From: Rhodobacteraceae bacterium UBA2553
GTDB taxonomy: Bacteria > Pseudomonadota > Alphaproteobacteria > Rhodobacterales > Rhodobacteraceae
Reading direction: 5' to 3'
Assembly: GCA_002340515.1 (NCBI GenBank)
Contig: DDMF01000136.1
Location: 2,691-18,513, forward strand
DNA length: 15,823 bases
Shown: piece by piece, positions 1 to 6,334 of the stretch
How the letters are laid out: the number at the start of each line of letters is the position of its first letter
How positions within the stretch are numbered: position 1 is the stretch's first letter
Program-made: the position numbers and the translations under genes
Notes under the pieces: model-generated
Databases searched by the model: none
The model's input: only the letters and a program-made list of their open reading frames with translations
What the model was told of the DNA's origin: nothing

Positions 1-298
1 CCGCCGCCGCAGTTTCTGCTGCAGCAGACGCAGATGAGATGTCATCCGCGCTTTCGCCCTCTTCCAGCAACACCGCAATGGCCGTGTTCACCTTTACGCC
101 TTCGCTACCATCAGCAACCAGAATTTTACCAATGATACCTTCGTCAACAGCCTCAAATTCCATCGTGGCTTTGTCGGTTTCGATCTCGGCAAGCAAATCG
201 CCGGATTGAACAGTATCCCCTTCTTTTACAAGCCATTTGGCAAGGGTGCCCTCTTCCATAGTGGGCGACAGGGCGGGCATGAGAATTTCGGTAGGCAT
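1..298 (-). CDS. pdhC: Pyruvate dehydrogenase E2 (dihydrolipoamide acetyltransferase), N-terminal part
   Basis: This is the first 99 codons of the acetyltransferase core subunit of the pyruvate dehydrogenase complex, which moves the acetyl group from lipoamide to CoA in the cytoplasm. The gene leaves the window at its left edge. Residues 1 to about 80 form a biotinyl/lipoyl domain starting MPTEILMPALSPTMEEG, with the lipoylated lysine in ETDKATMEF (Lys43). An Ala/Ser-rich linker begins at the edge. The start at 298 has TGAGGAG about nine bases upstream, and that sequence includes the TGA stop of pdhB, so the two genes are tightly coupled. The peripheral-subunit-binding and catalytic domains are not visible. 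The lipoyl domain is almost the same as the one fused to PdhB. Another 2-oxoacid dehydrogenase E2 is excluded mainly by the neighbouring pdhA and pdhB. Confidence 0.93.
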   Translation of the reverse strand, partial: MPTEILMPALSPTMEEGTLAKWLVKEGDTVQSGDLLAEIETDKATMEFEAVDEGIIGKILVADGSEGVKVNTAIAVLLEEGESADDISSASAAAETAAA

Positions 299-309
299 GC
301 TCAAACTCC

Positions 310-1689
310 TCAGCGATAAGTTACAGCTTTGACCGCATCGATGACCTCTTTCGTGGTCACAAGCGCAAGCTTTTCAAGGTTGGCGGCGTAAGGCATGGGA
401 ACGTCTTTGCCGGTCAGGTTGATCACGGGGGCGTCAAGATAATCAAAGGCACGTTCCATGATCGTGGCGGACAGGTGGTTGCCGATTGAGGCCACTGGCC
501 AACCTTCTTCCACGGTCACACAGCGGTTGGTTTTCATCACCGATTGGATCACTGTGTCATAGTCCAGCGGGCGCAAGGTCCGCAGGTCAATCACTTCGGC
601 GGATACACCTTCTTTGGCCAGCTCATCAGCGGCTTCCAAGGCATATTTCATACCAATCCCAAAGCTGACGATGGTCACATCGGTGCCTTCGCGCCAGATG
701 CGCGCTTTGCCGAACGGCACGGTGTAATCATCCATGACTGGAACATCAAAACTGGTGCCGTACATCAGTTCGTTTTCCAGGAAAACAACCGGGTTTTGGT
801 CGCGGATTGCAGATTTCAACAGGCCTTTAGCGTCGGCCGCTGAATAGGGCATCGCCACATGCAAACCAGGGATTTGCGCATACCATGCCGCATAATCCTG
901 GCTGTGCTGTGCGCCAACACGCGATGCGGCACCATTGGCCCCACGAAACACGATGGGACAGGACATTTGCCCACCAGACATATACCGCGTTTTGGCGGCA
1001 GTGTTGATGATGTGGTCAATCGCCTGCATGGCGAAGTTGAAGGTCATAAACTCAACAATCGGCTTCAAGCCGGCCATCGCGGCCCCCGAGGCCAGACCTG
1101 TAAAGCCGTGCTCGGTGATGGGGGTATCGATGATGCGCTTGGCGCCGAACTCATCCAGTAATCCTTGGCTGACTTTATAAGCGCCTTGGTATTCCGCGAC
1201 CTCTTCCCCCATCAGGAAAACAGTATCATCGCGGCGCATTTCTTCGGCCATCGCGTCACGAAGGGCTTCGCGTACCGTTGTTGCACGCATCTCGGTACCG
1301 GCTGGGATGTCGGCCTCAGCCGGAATGACTGGGGTGATCGGCTGGGCGGCAACTTTTGCTGGGGCAGGGGGGGCCACCACCGCCGCTGCTTCAACCGGTG
1401 CCGCCGAGGCGGCTGTCGTCGGTGCAGCAATCGCATCTGCACTTTCACCTTCTTCGATCATCACCGCAATCGGCGTGTTCACTTTCACACCTTCGCTGCC
1501 GTCGGCGATGAGGATCTTCCCCATAATGCCTTCGTCAACCGCTTCGAATTCCATCGTTGCTTTGTCGGTTTCGATCTCGGCAAGAATATCGCCAGATTGA
1601 ATTGTATCGCCTTCTTTCACCAGCCATTTGGCCAATGTGCCTTCTTCCATGGTCGGAGAGAGGGCGGGCATGAGAATTTCGGTAGCCAT
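310..1689 (-). CDS. pdhB: Pyruvate dehydrogenase E1 beta subunit with N-terminal lipoyl domain
   Basis: This 459-residue protein is the beta chain of the thiamine-diphosphate-dependent E1, which decarboxylates pyruvate and reductively acetylates lipoamide. It has three visible parts: a lipoyl domain (about residues 1-80, lipoyl lysine Lys43 in TDKAT), an Ala/Pro linker (about 85-128), and the transketolase-type pyrimidine-binding and C-terminal E1-beta domains (about 130-459). The E1-beta part has MGEEVAEYQGAYKVSQGLL, EFMTFNFAMQAIDHIINTAAK and RGANGAASRVGAQHSQ. An E1-beta of usual length is about 330 residues; the excess is the lipoyl domain and linker, an arrangement known in alphaproteobacteria such as Sinorhizobium and Zymomonas. 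The start at 1689 is 24 bases after the pdhA stop and has AGAGGAA upstream. It sits mid-operon between pdhA and pdhC, with only 11 bases before pdhC. Confidence 0.97.
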   Translation of the reverse strand: MATEILMPALSPTMEEGTLAKWLVKEGDTIQSGDILAEIETDKATMEFEAVDEGIMGKILIADGSEGVKVNTPIAVMIEEGESADAIAAPTTAASAAPVEAAAVVAPPAPAKVAAQPITPVIPAEADIPAGTEMRATTVREALRDAMAEEMRRDDTVFLMGEEVAEYQGAYKVSQGLLDEFGAKRIIDTPITEHGFTGLASGAAMAGLKPIVEFMTFNFAMQAIDHIINTAAKTRYMSGGQMSCPIVFRGANGAASRVGAQHSQDYAAWYAQIPGLHVAMPYSAADAKGLLKSAIRDQNPVVFLENELMYGTSFDVPVMDDYTVPFGKARIWREGTDVTIVSFGIGMKYALEAADELAKEGVSAEVIDLRTLRPLDYDTVIQSVMKTNRCVTVEEGWPVASIGNHLSATIMERAFDYLDAPVINLTGKDVPMPYAANLEKLALVTTKEVIDAVKAVTYR

Positions 1690-1713
1690 CTGTTTTGTTC
1701 CTCTGTCCTGAGA

Positions 1714-2703
1714 TTAGGCGTAAATATCGGTCCACAGCTCTTCGAGCGCGGGTTCCGGGCTTACTTTTGAGAATTCAGCCGCATCGTTCACAACCGCTTT
1801 GATCTCTTTGTCGATGGACTTCAGCTCCTCCTCAGAGGCGTGTTTTCCCTGCAATAGCAGCTCGCGCACATGTTCAATCGCATCGCGCTCTTCGCGCACT
1901 TTCTGCACTTCTTCACGGGTACGATACTTCGCGGGGTCCGACATGGAATGACCGCGGTAGCGGTATGTTTTCATCTCTAAAATATATGGGCCTTTGCCAG
2001 AACGGCAGTATTCAGTGGCACGCAATCCAGCGTCGCGTACGGCAAGCACATCCATGCCGTCCACCGCTTCACCCTTAATGCCAAACGCTTCGCCGCGGGT
2101 GTAAATTTCGGGGGTGGAACTTGCGCGCTGCAGCGAAGTACCCATGGCGTATTGATTGTTCTCAATCACATAAATGACCGGAAGCTCCCACAACGACGCC
2201 ATGTTAAAGCTCTCATAGACCTGCCCTTGGTTTGCGGCACCGTCACCGAAATAGGCAAAGGTCACGCCGCCATTCTCTAGATACTTATCGGCAAAAGCGA
2301 GGCCCGTTCCAATTGGAACCTGAGCGCCAACAATACCGTGGCCGCCATAGAAGTGCTTTTCGGTGGAGAACATGTGCATCGAGCCGCCTTTGCCGCGCGA
2401 ATAACCACCCTCGCGACCGGTCAGCTCAGCCATCACACCTTTCGGGTCCATCCCACAGGCCAGCATGTGACCGTGGTCGCGGTAAGATGTGACGCGCTTG
2501 TCGCCTTCGATGGCTGCGGCCTCAAGCCCAACAACAACCGCCTCTTGGCCGATATATAGGTGACAGAACCCGCCAATCAGGCCCATGCCGTATAGCTGTC
2601 CTGATTTCTCTTCGAATCGACGGATGAGAAGCATTTCGCGATAGAACGTCAACAAATCCTCTTTGGATGTGTTTGATTTCTTGGCGCTTTTCCGGGCTGC
2701 CAT
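1714..2703 (-). CDS. pdhA: Pyruvate dehydrogenase E1 alpha subunit
   Basis: This 329-residue protein is the alpha chain of pyruvate dehydrogenase E1 and forms the thiamine-diphosphate site with PdhB. The diphosphate/Mg-binding motif GDGAANQGQVYESFNMA (middle of the protein) runs on to ENNQYAMGT. The YRDHGH and RGKGGSMHMF segments and the YRYRGHSMSDP loop are typical of E1-alpha. The N-terminus (MAARKSAKKS) is a basic tail common in this group. The start at 2703 has a strong GGAGGA Shine-Dalgarno seven bases ahead. It is the first gene of pdhABC, behind a candidate promoter and dyad operator. Full-length and intact. The branched-chain E1-alpha family is similar, but the operon partners favour pyruvate. 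Confidence 0.97.
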   Translation of the reverse strand: MAARKSAKKSNTSKEDLLTFYREMLLIRRFEEKSGQLYGMGLIGGFCHLYIGQEAVVVGLEAAAIEGDKRVTSYRDHGHMLACGMDPKGVMAELTGREGGYSRGKGGSMHMFSTEKHFYGGHGIVGAQVPIGTGLAFADKYLENGGVTFAYFGDGAANQGQVYESFNMASLWELPVIYVIENNQYAMGTSLQRASSTPEIYTRGEAFGIKGEAVDGMDVLAVRDAGLRATEYCRSGKGPYILEMKTYRYRGHSMSDPAKYRTREEVQKVREERDAIEHVRELLLQGKHASEEELKSIDKEIKAVVNDAAEFSKVSPEPALEELWTDIYA

Positions 2704-2741
2704 ATGGCGTCCTCCTTTTGGCGTCAGCTCAATTTGCTGGA

Positions 2742-2761
2742 ATAGTTTAGCATTAAACTAT
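2742..2761. promoter_or_regulatory. Perfect 8+8 bp dyad at the pdhA promoter (candidate operator)
   Basis: ATAGTTTA, four bases, then TAAACTAT is a perfect inverted repeat 39 bases upstream of the pdhA start and directly downstream of the candidate -10 hexamer. A protein bound here would cover the expected transcription start, which suggests a repressor site. The regulator is unknown. The spacing and AT-rich arms would suit a MarR-, GntR- or TetR-type dimer, but that is inference. Confidence 0.55.
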
Positions 2762-2763
2762 CT

Positions 2764-2793
2764 ATTACAGTCTTTTGAGCTTCAGGTCGACAA
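2764..2793 (-). promoter_or_regulatory. Candidate sigma-70 promoter of pdhABC
   Basis: On the minus strand TTGTCG (2788-2793, four of six to the -35 consensus) is followed after 18 bases by TGTAAT (2764-2769, five of six to the -10). The start would fall inside the adjacent dyad, giving a leader of roughly 50 bases before pdhA. Confidence 0.45.
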
Positions 2794-2840
2794 AAAATAG
2801 ACGCACAGGCTGCGGCGCGCCGTTGGCTATGTTGCCATTT

Positions 2841-2940
2841 GAGCGTTCCCAGTTCACATTGTATCGATTGTTCGCGCCCTCGCGCTTCGCTCAGGCAAAA
2901 AAAGCGATGACAGGTGCTTCAACGAAAACTGGAAACGCTC
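2841..2940. repeat. 100-bp imperfect palindromic intergenic repeat, copy 1
   Basis: This stretch matches, in inverted orientation and without gaps, the stretch at 8534-8633 (I count 17 differences in 100). Its ends are inverted repeats: GAGCGTT at the left and AACGCTC at the right, extending inward as CGTTnCCAGTTnnCnTTG on both arms. The core holds GCGCTTCGCTCA. It lies between the 3' end of ftsB and the pdhA promoter and encodes nothing. It may be a small non-autonomous mobile element or a REP/ERIC-like structural element. In RNA it would fold into a long hairpin and might act as a terminator or stability element for ftsB. Confidence 0.8.
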
Positions 2941-2962
2941 TGGGTGATTGAGAAGGGGTAGT

Positions 2963-3295
2963 TTAGCGCAGAACAACTTCGTTTGCGCGGACCAGACCCA
3001 GAACTGATCGGGCTTGCTGATCAAGTAAATCCAAGTCGAGATATTCATCAGACAGGCGATGGGTTTTGTTTTGCAGGCGTGCAATTTTGGCCGAGAGCGC
3101 TGCGCGTTCTTGAATGAGCGCTTGCGCCTCGGCCTCAATTTGCACACGGCGGAATAAACCGAAGTCGCCCTGCACGCTGGCAAAGGTGAAGTAAATGCCG
3201 AGACCAATAGTCACGACAAAGTAGATTGCTCCACCAAACCCAGATTGTGCGCGGGGATTACCCATAGGTTTCTTACCCGTATGATACTGCCTCAT
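2963..3295 (-). CDS. ftsB: FtsB/DivIC-type septum formation initiator
   Basis: A small single-pass membrane protein of the divisome, of the FtsB/DivIC family that bridges FtsL, FtsQ and the septal peptidoglycan synthase. From MGNPRAQ it shows a membrane segment (AIYFVVTIGLGIYFTFASV), the conserved GDFGLFRR turn, then a heptad-like coiled coil (EAEAQALIQERAALSAKIARLQNKTHRL) and the family tail SDEYLDLDLLDQQARSVLGL. I chose the start at 3295 (110 residues) because AGAGGT lies five bases ahead and the candidate promoter sits just upstream. A start at 3265 (MGNPRAQ, 100 residues) fits the usual family length equally well. A farther upstream start at 3406 would run through the promoter and the aldolase terminator. 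It stands alone between the aldolase gene and pdhA, and co-transcription with pdhABC is possible. Confidence 0.88.
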   Translation of the reverse strand: MRQYHTGKKPMGNPRAQSGFGGAIYFVVTIGLGIYFTFASVQGDFGLFRRVQIEAEAQALIQERAALSAKIARLQNKTHRLSDEYLDLDLLDQQARSVLGLVRANEVVLR

Positions 3296-3323
3296 GCCCA
3301 CCTCTTTTGGGTGGTGCAAGAAC

Positions 3324-3352
3324 ACTATGGCATAGGTGATTCGGCTTGTGAA
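3324..3352 (-). promoter_or_regulatory. Candidate sigma-70 promoter of ftsB
   Basis: Minus-strand TTCACA (3347-3352, five of six), 17-base spacer, CATAGT (3324-3329, four of six). Transcription would begin near 3317, about 20 bases before the chosen ftsB start, and after the terminator of the upstream aldolase gene. Confidence 0.55.
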
Positions 3353-3385
3353 TCCCAAAAACGAATCGGTAGAAAAAAATAGGAC

Positions 3386-3419
3386 AAATAAAAACGCCCA
3401 CAGCACTGGCTGCAGGCGT
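3386..3419 (-). terminator. Intrinsic terminator of the class I aldolase gene
   Basis: On the minus strand a hairpin of ACGCC/GGCGT (3415-3419 with 3394-3398) and an inner CAGC/GCTG stem, separated by a CA/CA internal loop, is followed by the T-rich run TTTTTATTTG. It begins about 24 bases after the aldolase stop. Confidence 0.75.
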
Positions 3420-3442
3420 CTTTGAGAAACCGATATCGAGCG

Positions 3443-4336
3443 TTAACCGGCGATGGACGCCTGATAAATGCTTTCGATTGTGTCCGCGATTTTTGCGTTG
3501 AACGCGTCGTCAGATTGTTGTGCGGACAATCCTTCGGTGAGCGCCCGAGAAAAGCTTGCGATCATGCCGGTGTTCTTGGACAGGCGCGCGTTTGCTTCTT
3601 CGCGGGAATAGCCGCCCGACAAGGCCACAACCGACGCAACCCGTGGATGGTTCACAAGCGACATATAGTGGTTTGCTGTTTCCGGCAGCGTCAATTTCAA
3701 CATCACCATTTGGTCGTCAGGCAATGTGTCCAACTGCGCGGTCAGCTCTGCCAAAAGCAGATCTTCGGCGGCGGCTTTGTCTGAAATCGAAATGGTGACT
3801 TCTGGCTCAATGATAGGCACAAGGCCGTGGCTGATGATTTGTTTTCCAACCTCAAACTGTTGCGAAACAATGGCTTTGATGCCTTCTGCATTTGCGGCAT
3901 TCACGACCGAGCGCATTTTTGTGCCAAAGATCCCTGCGGCGACTGCACGTTCGCACAGCGCATCCAATTCTGGCATTGATTTCATCAGTTGCACGCCGTT
4001 TTCTTCGTCTGCGAGGCCCTTGTCGACCTTTAGAAATGGAACCACACCGCGCTTTTCCCACATATAGCTTGCGGTGGGTTGCCCGTCGATTTGACGATCC
4101 ATGGTCATCTCAAACAAGATGGCCCCGACCACCTTTTCCCCGGTAAATGCGGGGGCTTTGGCAATCCGTGAACGCATGGCATGGATCATGTCGTACATTT
4201 CGCCGTCGCCGGAATAGGCGTTTTCTTCGACCCCATAAAGGCGCAATGCCTTGGGGGTAGACCCGCCCGATTGGTCGAGTGCTGCGATAAAGCCTTTACC
4301 GGCTTTGATTTTATCCAATTGTTGTTGATTTGGCAT
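3443..4336 (-). CDS. fda: Class I fructose-bisphosphate aldolase
   Basis: A cytoplasmic Schiff-base aldolase that interconverts fructose 1,6-bisphosphate with glyceraldehyde 3-phosphate and dihydroxyacetone phosphate, of the single-polypeptide bacterial class I type known from Staphylococcus (Fda). The N-terminal KGFIAALDQSGGSTPKAL, the IIEPEV strand, VMLKLTLPE with the likely Schiff-base Lys214, and VVALSGGYSREEAN are all present. From MPNQQQLDK it is 297 residues, the normal length. I prefer this start, with GGGA about six bases ahead, over an in-frame ATG at 4354 that adds MSDGTD and lacks a Shine-Dalgarno. Its neighbours hemP and pgk make it part of a glycolytic/gluconeogenic group, though each gene has its own signals. 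Confidence 0.95.
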   Translation of the reverse strand: MPNQQQLDKIKAGKGFIAALDQSGGSTPKALRLYGVEENAYSGDGEMYDMIHAMRSRIAKAPAFTGEKVVGAILFEMTMDRQIDGQPTASYMWEKRGVVPFLKVDKGLADEENGVQLMKSMPELDALCERAVAAGIFGTKMRSVVNAANAEGIKAIVSQQFEVGKQIISHGLVPIIEPEVTISISDKAAAEDLLLAELTAQLDTLPDDQMVMLKLTLPETANHYMSLVNHPRVASVVALSGGYSREEANARLSKNTGMIASFSRALTEGLSAQQSDDAFNAKIADTIESIYQASIAG

Positions 4337-4372
4337 ATCTGTCCCGTCTGACATCAGGGTGGCGTTTGCCCT

Positions 4373-4401
4373 GTTCTATGGCAGCCGCGCGCCGGTTGCA
4401 A
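4373..4401 (-). promoter_or_regulatory. Weak candidate promoter of the aldolase gene
   Basis: Minus-strand TTGCAA (4396-4401), 17 bases, TAGAAC (4373-4378), each four of six to consensus. A start near 4366 would leave a leader of about 30 bases to the ATG at 4336, and too short a leader for the alternative ATG at 4354. Confidence 0.33.
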
Positions 4402-4441
4402 TTCTGCTGGCGCTAACAATGCGGTGGCGGTGGGATCAGAT

Positions 4442-4483
4442 GGGGCGAGACCGGAAGAAACGGTCAATGGGTGGCCTCGCCCC
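4442..4483. other. Strong intergenic stem-loop between hemP and the aldolase gene
   Basis: GGGGCGAG (4442-4449) pairs perfectly with CTCGCCCC (4476-4483). Directly inside, ACCG (4450-4453) pairs with CGGT (4461-4464) around a seven-base loop, leaving an 11-base bulge on one side. No T-tract follows on either strand, so it is not a textbook terminator. It lies about 70 bases after the hemP stop and could protect or end that short message. Nothing else is recognisable in 4402-4549 apart from a weak GTGAT/ATCAC hairpin (4509-4528). Confidence 0.5.
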
Positions 4484-4549
4484 TGTCCCCTGAAATGTCG
4501 CCAGTCAGGTGATGTGCAAAATGATCACTCGTTACAAAGGACGCATTGC

Positions 4550-4720
4550 TTATTTCGTAAGGATCAGCTTTCCAGCGCGGGTAATGGTCAATGTGTAAAT
4601 CATGCCATTTAGGGTGATCAGAGCGGTCTTTCCGTATTGGGTCAGCGAAAGTGCATCATATTGCGGCGCCTGTGGCGGGGCGAGGGGGTCAAACGGGGCT
4701 GTGCGCAATGGGGCGTTCAT
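4550..4720 (-). CDS. hemP: Hemin uptake protein HemP
   Basis: A 56-residue ORF starting MNAPLRTAPFDPL and ending YTLTITRAGKLILTK. The C-terminal half (YDALSLTQYGKTALITLNGMIYTLTITRAG is the region, residues 21-50) matches the HemP/HmuP family. Its members are small and accompany heme uptake; in rhizobia and Burkholderia, HmuP/HemP is needed for expression of the heme receptor. GAAGGA lies eight bases before the ATG. Unusually no heme receptor or transporter gene is adjacent; it stands between glycolytic genes. A promoter with an operator-like dyad lies upstream, and a possible 45-codon ORF ends in a four-base overlap with its start. The family call rests on recognition of the C-terminal motif. 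Confidence 0.88.
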   Translation of the reverse strand: MNAPLRTAPFDPLAPPQAPQYDALSLTQYGKTALITLNGMIYTLTITRAGKLILTK

Positions 4721-4854
4721 TTGCGTATTCCTTCTAGTTGGTCAAGCAACCATTCTGCCGCAGCTATTGGGCCGGGTGGTGTGGGAAGGCGTAGGATTAT
4801 GTCAAAGGGGTTGTCGGATTTTTTATCAGCAATTTGGGTCATGTTTGCGCTCAT
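4717..4854 (-). CDS. Possible small ORF overlapping the hemP start
   Basis: A 45-codon ORF (begins MSANMTQIADKKSD, ends EWLLDQLEGIRK) whose TGA overlaps the hemP ATG as ATGA, the usual geometry of translational coupling. An in-frame TGA lies two codons upstream of its ATG, so it cannot be longer. I do not recognise the protein. It has a Pro-rich middle (RLPTPPGP) and an amphipathic-looking C-terminus, with no membrane segment. Against it: no clear Shine-Dalgarno before either candidate ATG (4854 or 4842), several otherwise scarce ATA and CTA codons, and hemP has its own ribosome site. It could be a leader peptide or chance. Confidence 0.33.
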   Translation of the reverse strand: MSANMTQIADKKSDNPFDIILRLPTPPGPIAAAEWLLDQLEGIRK

Positions 4855-4903
4855 TGGTCAGTCGTTGAAGGGCTGGCCGCAGGTGCGGTTGGCTGATATA
4901 GAT

Positions 4904-4933
4904 AACCTACTAAAATAGTCAGAAATATGTCAA
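4904..4933 (-). promoter_or_regulatory. Candidate hemP promoter with an internal iron-operator-like dyad
   Basis: Minus-strand TTGACA (4928-4933, perfect -35) is followed by an 18-base spacer and TAGGTT (4904-4909). Within the spacer lies the dyad ACTA-TTT-TAGT (4909-4919), in the context TGACTATTTTAGTA. A dyad between -35 and -10 ahead of hemP is the expected place for an iron-responsive repressor. Rhodobacterales are reported to use Irr, Fur/Mur and IscR-type sites for such genes, but I cannot assign this dyad to one of them from the sequence alone. Confidence 0.5.
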
Positions 4934-4943
4934 CCCTTGTTGG

Positions 4944-4972
4944 AAAAAGAAAACCCCGCGCAATGCACGGGG
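4944..4972 (-). terminator. Intrinsic terminator of pgk
   Basis: On the minus strand CCCCGTGC (4965-4972) pairs with GCGCGGGG (4954-4961) across an ATT loop: eight pairs with one G-T wobble. The run TTTTCTTTTT (4944-4953) follows. It begins 26 bases after the pgk stop and ends just before the hemP promoter, insulating the two. Confidence 0.9.
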
Positions 4973-4997
4973 CTTATGCTTTGAAATATATCGATAT

Positions 4998-6191
4998 TTA
5001 TGCGCTTAGTGCCGCAACGCCTGGCAATTCTTTTCCTTCCATCCATTCAAGGAATGCGCCCCCAGCGGTGGAGATATAGGTAAACCGCTCTGCGGCATGG
5101 GCCTTATTTAATGCCGAAACCGTGTCGCCACCACCGGCAACCGAGATTAATCCGCCTGCTTCTGACAGCTCTGCCGCCTTTGCGGCGGCCGCATTGGTGG
5201 CTGTGTCAAAAGGTTCGATTTCAAACGCACCAAGGGGCCCATTCCAGATCAAGGTTTTTACGTTTTCCATTGTGGCAATAATGCGATCCACGCTGGCAGG
5301 GCCCGCATCAAGGATCATGGCGTCAGCGGGGCAGGCATCTGCCGCCGTAACCTCATTCTCAGCACCTGCGGCAAATTCGCGTGCGACAACCACATCAGAG
5401 GGCAGGATGATCTCGCAACCCGCGGTTTCGGCTTTGGTCAGGATCTCATTGGCTGTGTCAGCCAAGTCATGTTCGGCCAGTGATTTGCCCACATTGATGC
5501 CTTGGGCCGCAAGAAATGTGTTTGCCATCCCGCCGCCTATGACCAGATGGTCAACTTTCTCAACAAGATTGCCCAAAAGGTCGAGCTTGGTTGACACTTT
5601 TGCTCCGCCGACGACGGCCATGACGGGGCGCTCTGGCTGCCCCAAGGCGGCTTCAAGCGCGCTGAGCTCGGCTTGCATCAAACGGCCCGCACATGAGGGC
5701 AACAAGCGTGCAATGCCTTCTGTAGAACCATGTGCGCGGTGGGCGGCTGAAAATGCATCGTTGCAATAAATGTCCCCAAGGGCAGCAAGGGCGGCCACAA
5801 AAGCACCGTCGTTTTTTGTCTCGCCGGCATGAAAACGCGTGTTTTCCAGCAAGAGAACATCACCCTCCTCAAGAGCGGCCACCGCTTTCTTGGCGGGCCC
5901 TCCGATACAGTCTTCGGCAAATTTAACAGGGCGGCCAAGGGCAGCTTCCAGCGCGGGACGCACAACAGACAAGCTCATTTCCGCCACGCGTTCGCCTTTG
6001 GGGCGGCCGAAATGCGCCAATAGCACTGGTTTACCTCCGGCTGCCAGAATATCGCGGAGTGTCGGCAGGATGCGCTGAATGCGCGTATCATCGGTCACCA
6101 TGCCATTCTTTACCGGAACATTGATGTCGACCCGCGTCAGCACCACTTTCCCAGCCAGTTCCATCTCGTCAAGTGTCTTCCAGGCCATCAC
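4998..6191 (-). CDS. pgk: Phosphoglycerate kinase
   Basis: This cytoplasmic enzyme transfers the acyl phosphate of 1,3-bisphosphoglycerate to ADP, or the reverse in gluconeogenesis and carbon fixation. At 397 residues it has normal length. The N-domain substrate site is seen in VLTRVDINVPV and VLLAHFGRPKG; the nucleotide side in VVGGAKVSTKLDLLGNLVEKVDHLVIGGGMANTFL, WNGPLGAFE and VAGGGDTVSALN; the C-terminus in STAGGAFLEWMEGKELPGVAAL. Two adjacent ATG codons start it; GGAGAG precedes the first (6191) by seven bases, so I use that one. A possible promoter lies upstream on the minus strand (TTGACC at 6238-6243 with a poor -10). It diverges from the cyclophilin pair and ends at a strong terminator. 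Confidence 0.97.
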   Translation of the reverse strand: MMAWKTLDEMELAGKVVLTRVDINVPVKNGMVTDDTRIQRILPTLRDILAAGGKPVLLAHFGRPKGERVAEMSLSVVRPALEAALGRPVKFAEDCIGGPAKKAVAALEEGDVLLLENTRFHAGETKNDGAFVAALAALGDIYCNDAFSAAHRAHGSTEGIARLLPSCAGRLMQAELSALEAALGQPERPVMAVVGGAKVSTKLDLLGNLVEKVDHLVIGGGMANTFLAAQGINVGKSLAEHDLADTANEILTKAETAGCEIILPSDVVVAREFAAGAENEVTAADACPADAMILDAGPASVDRIIATMENVKTLIWNGPLGAFEIEPFDTATNAAAAKAAELSEAGGLISVAGGGDTVSALNKAHAAERFTYISTAGGAFLEWMEGKELPGVAALSA

Positions 6192-6334
6192 ATCTCTCCA
6201 TCAAATCTGATGCTTTTGCACACGATTTACACGCTCGGGTCAACGGCCAATGGAGAATTCATCGCAAGGTCTTTTCATCCCAGCGCCGCGCGCATAGGTT
6301 GGCCGGCGAACAAGATATCAAAAAGGAGGCCCAG

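Noticed and set aside
1165..1770. 201-codon plus-strand ORF over pdhB
   Set aside because: Antisense to the pdhB lipoyl domain and linker; His/Cys/Arg-rich composition is typical of an antisense frame.
3296..3406. Upstream extension of the ftsB frame (MLWAFLFVLFFSTDS...)
   Set aside because: It spans the candidate ftsB promoter and the aldolase terminator; the hydrophobic look comes from the A/T-rich terminator run.
4799..4918. 39-codon plus-strand ORF beginning MSKGLSDFLSAIWVMF
   Set aside because: It is antisense to the hemP leader, its Shine-Dalgarno is poorly placed, and its end lies in the hemP promoter. Its protein-like look is probably chance.
6173..6334. Upstream extension of the ppiB frame
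   Set aside because: It overlaps the pgk start on the other strand, while a strong AAGGAGG stands right before the ATG at 6335, where cyclophilin homology begins.
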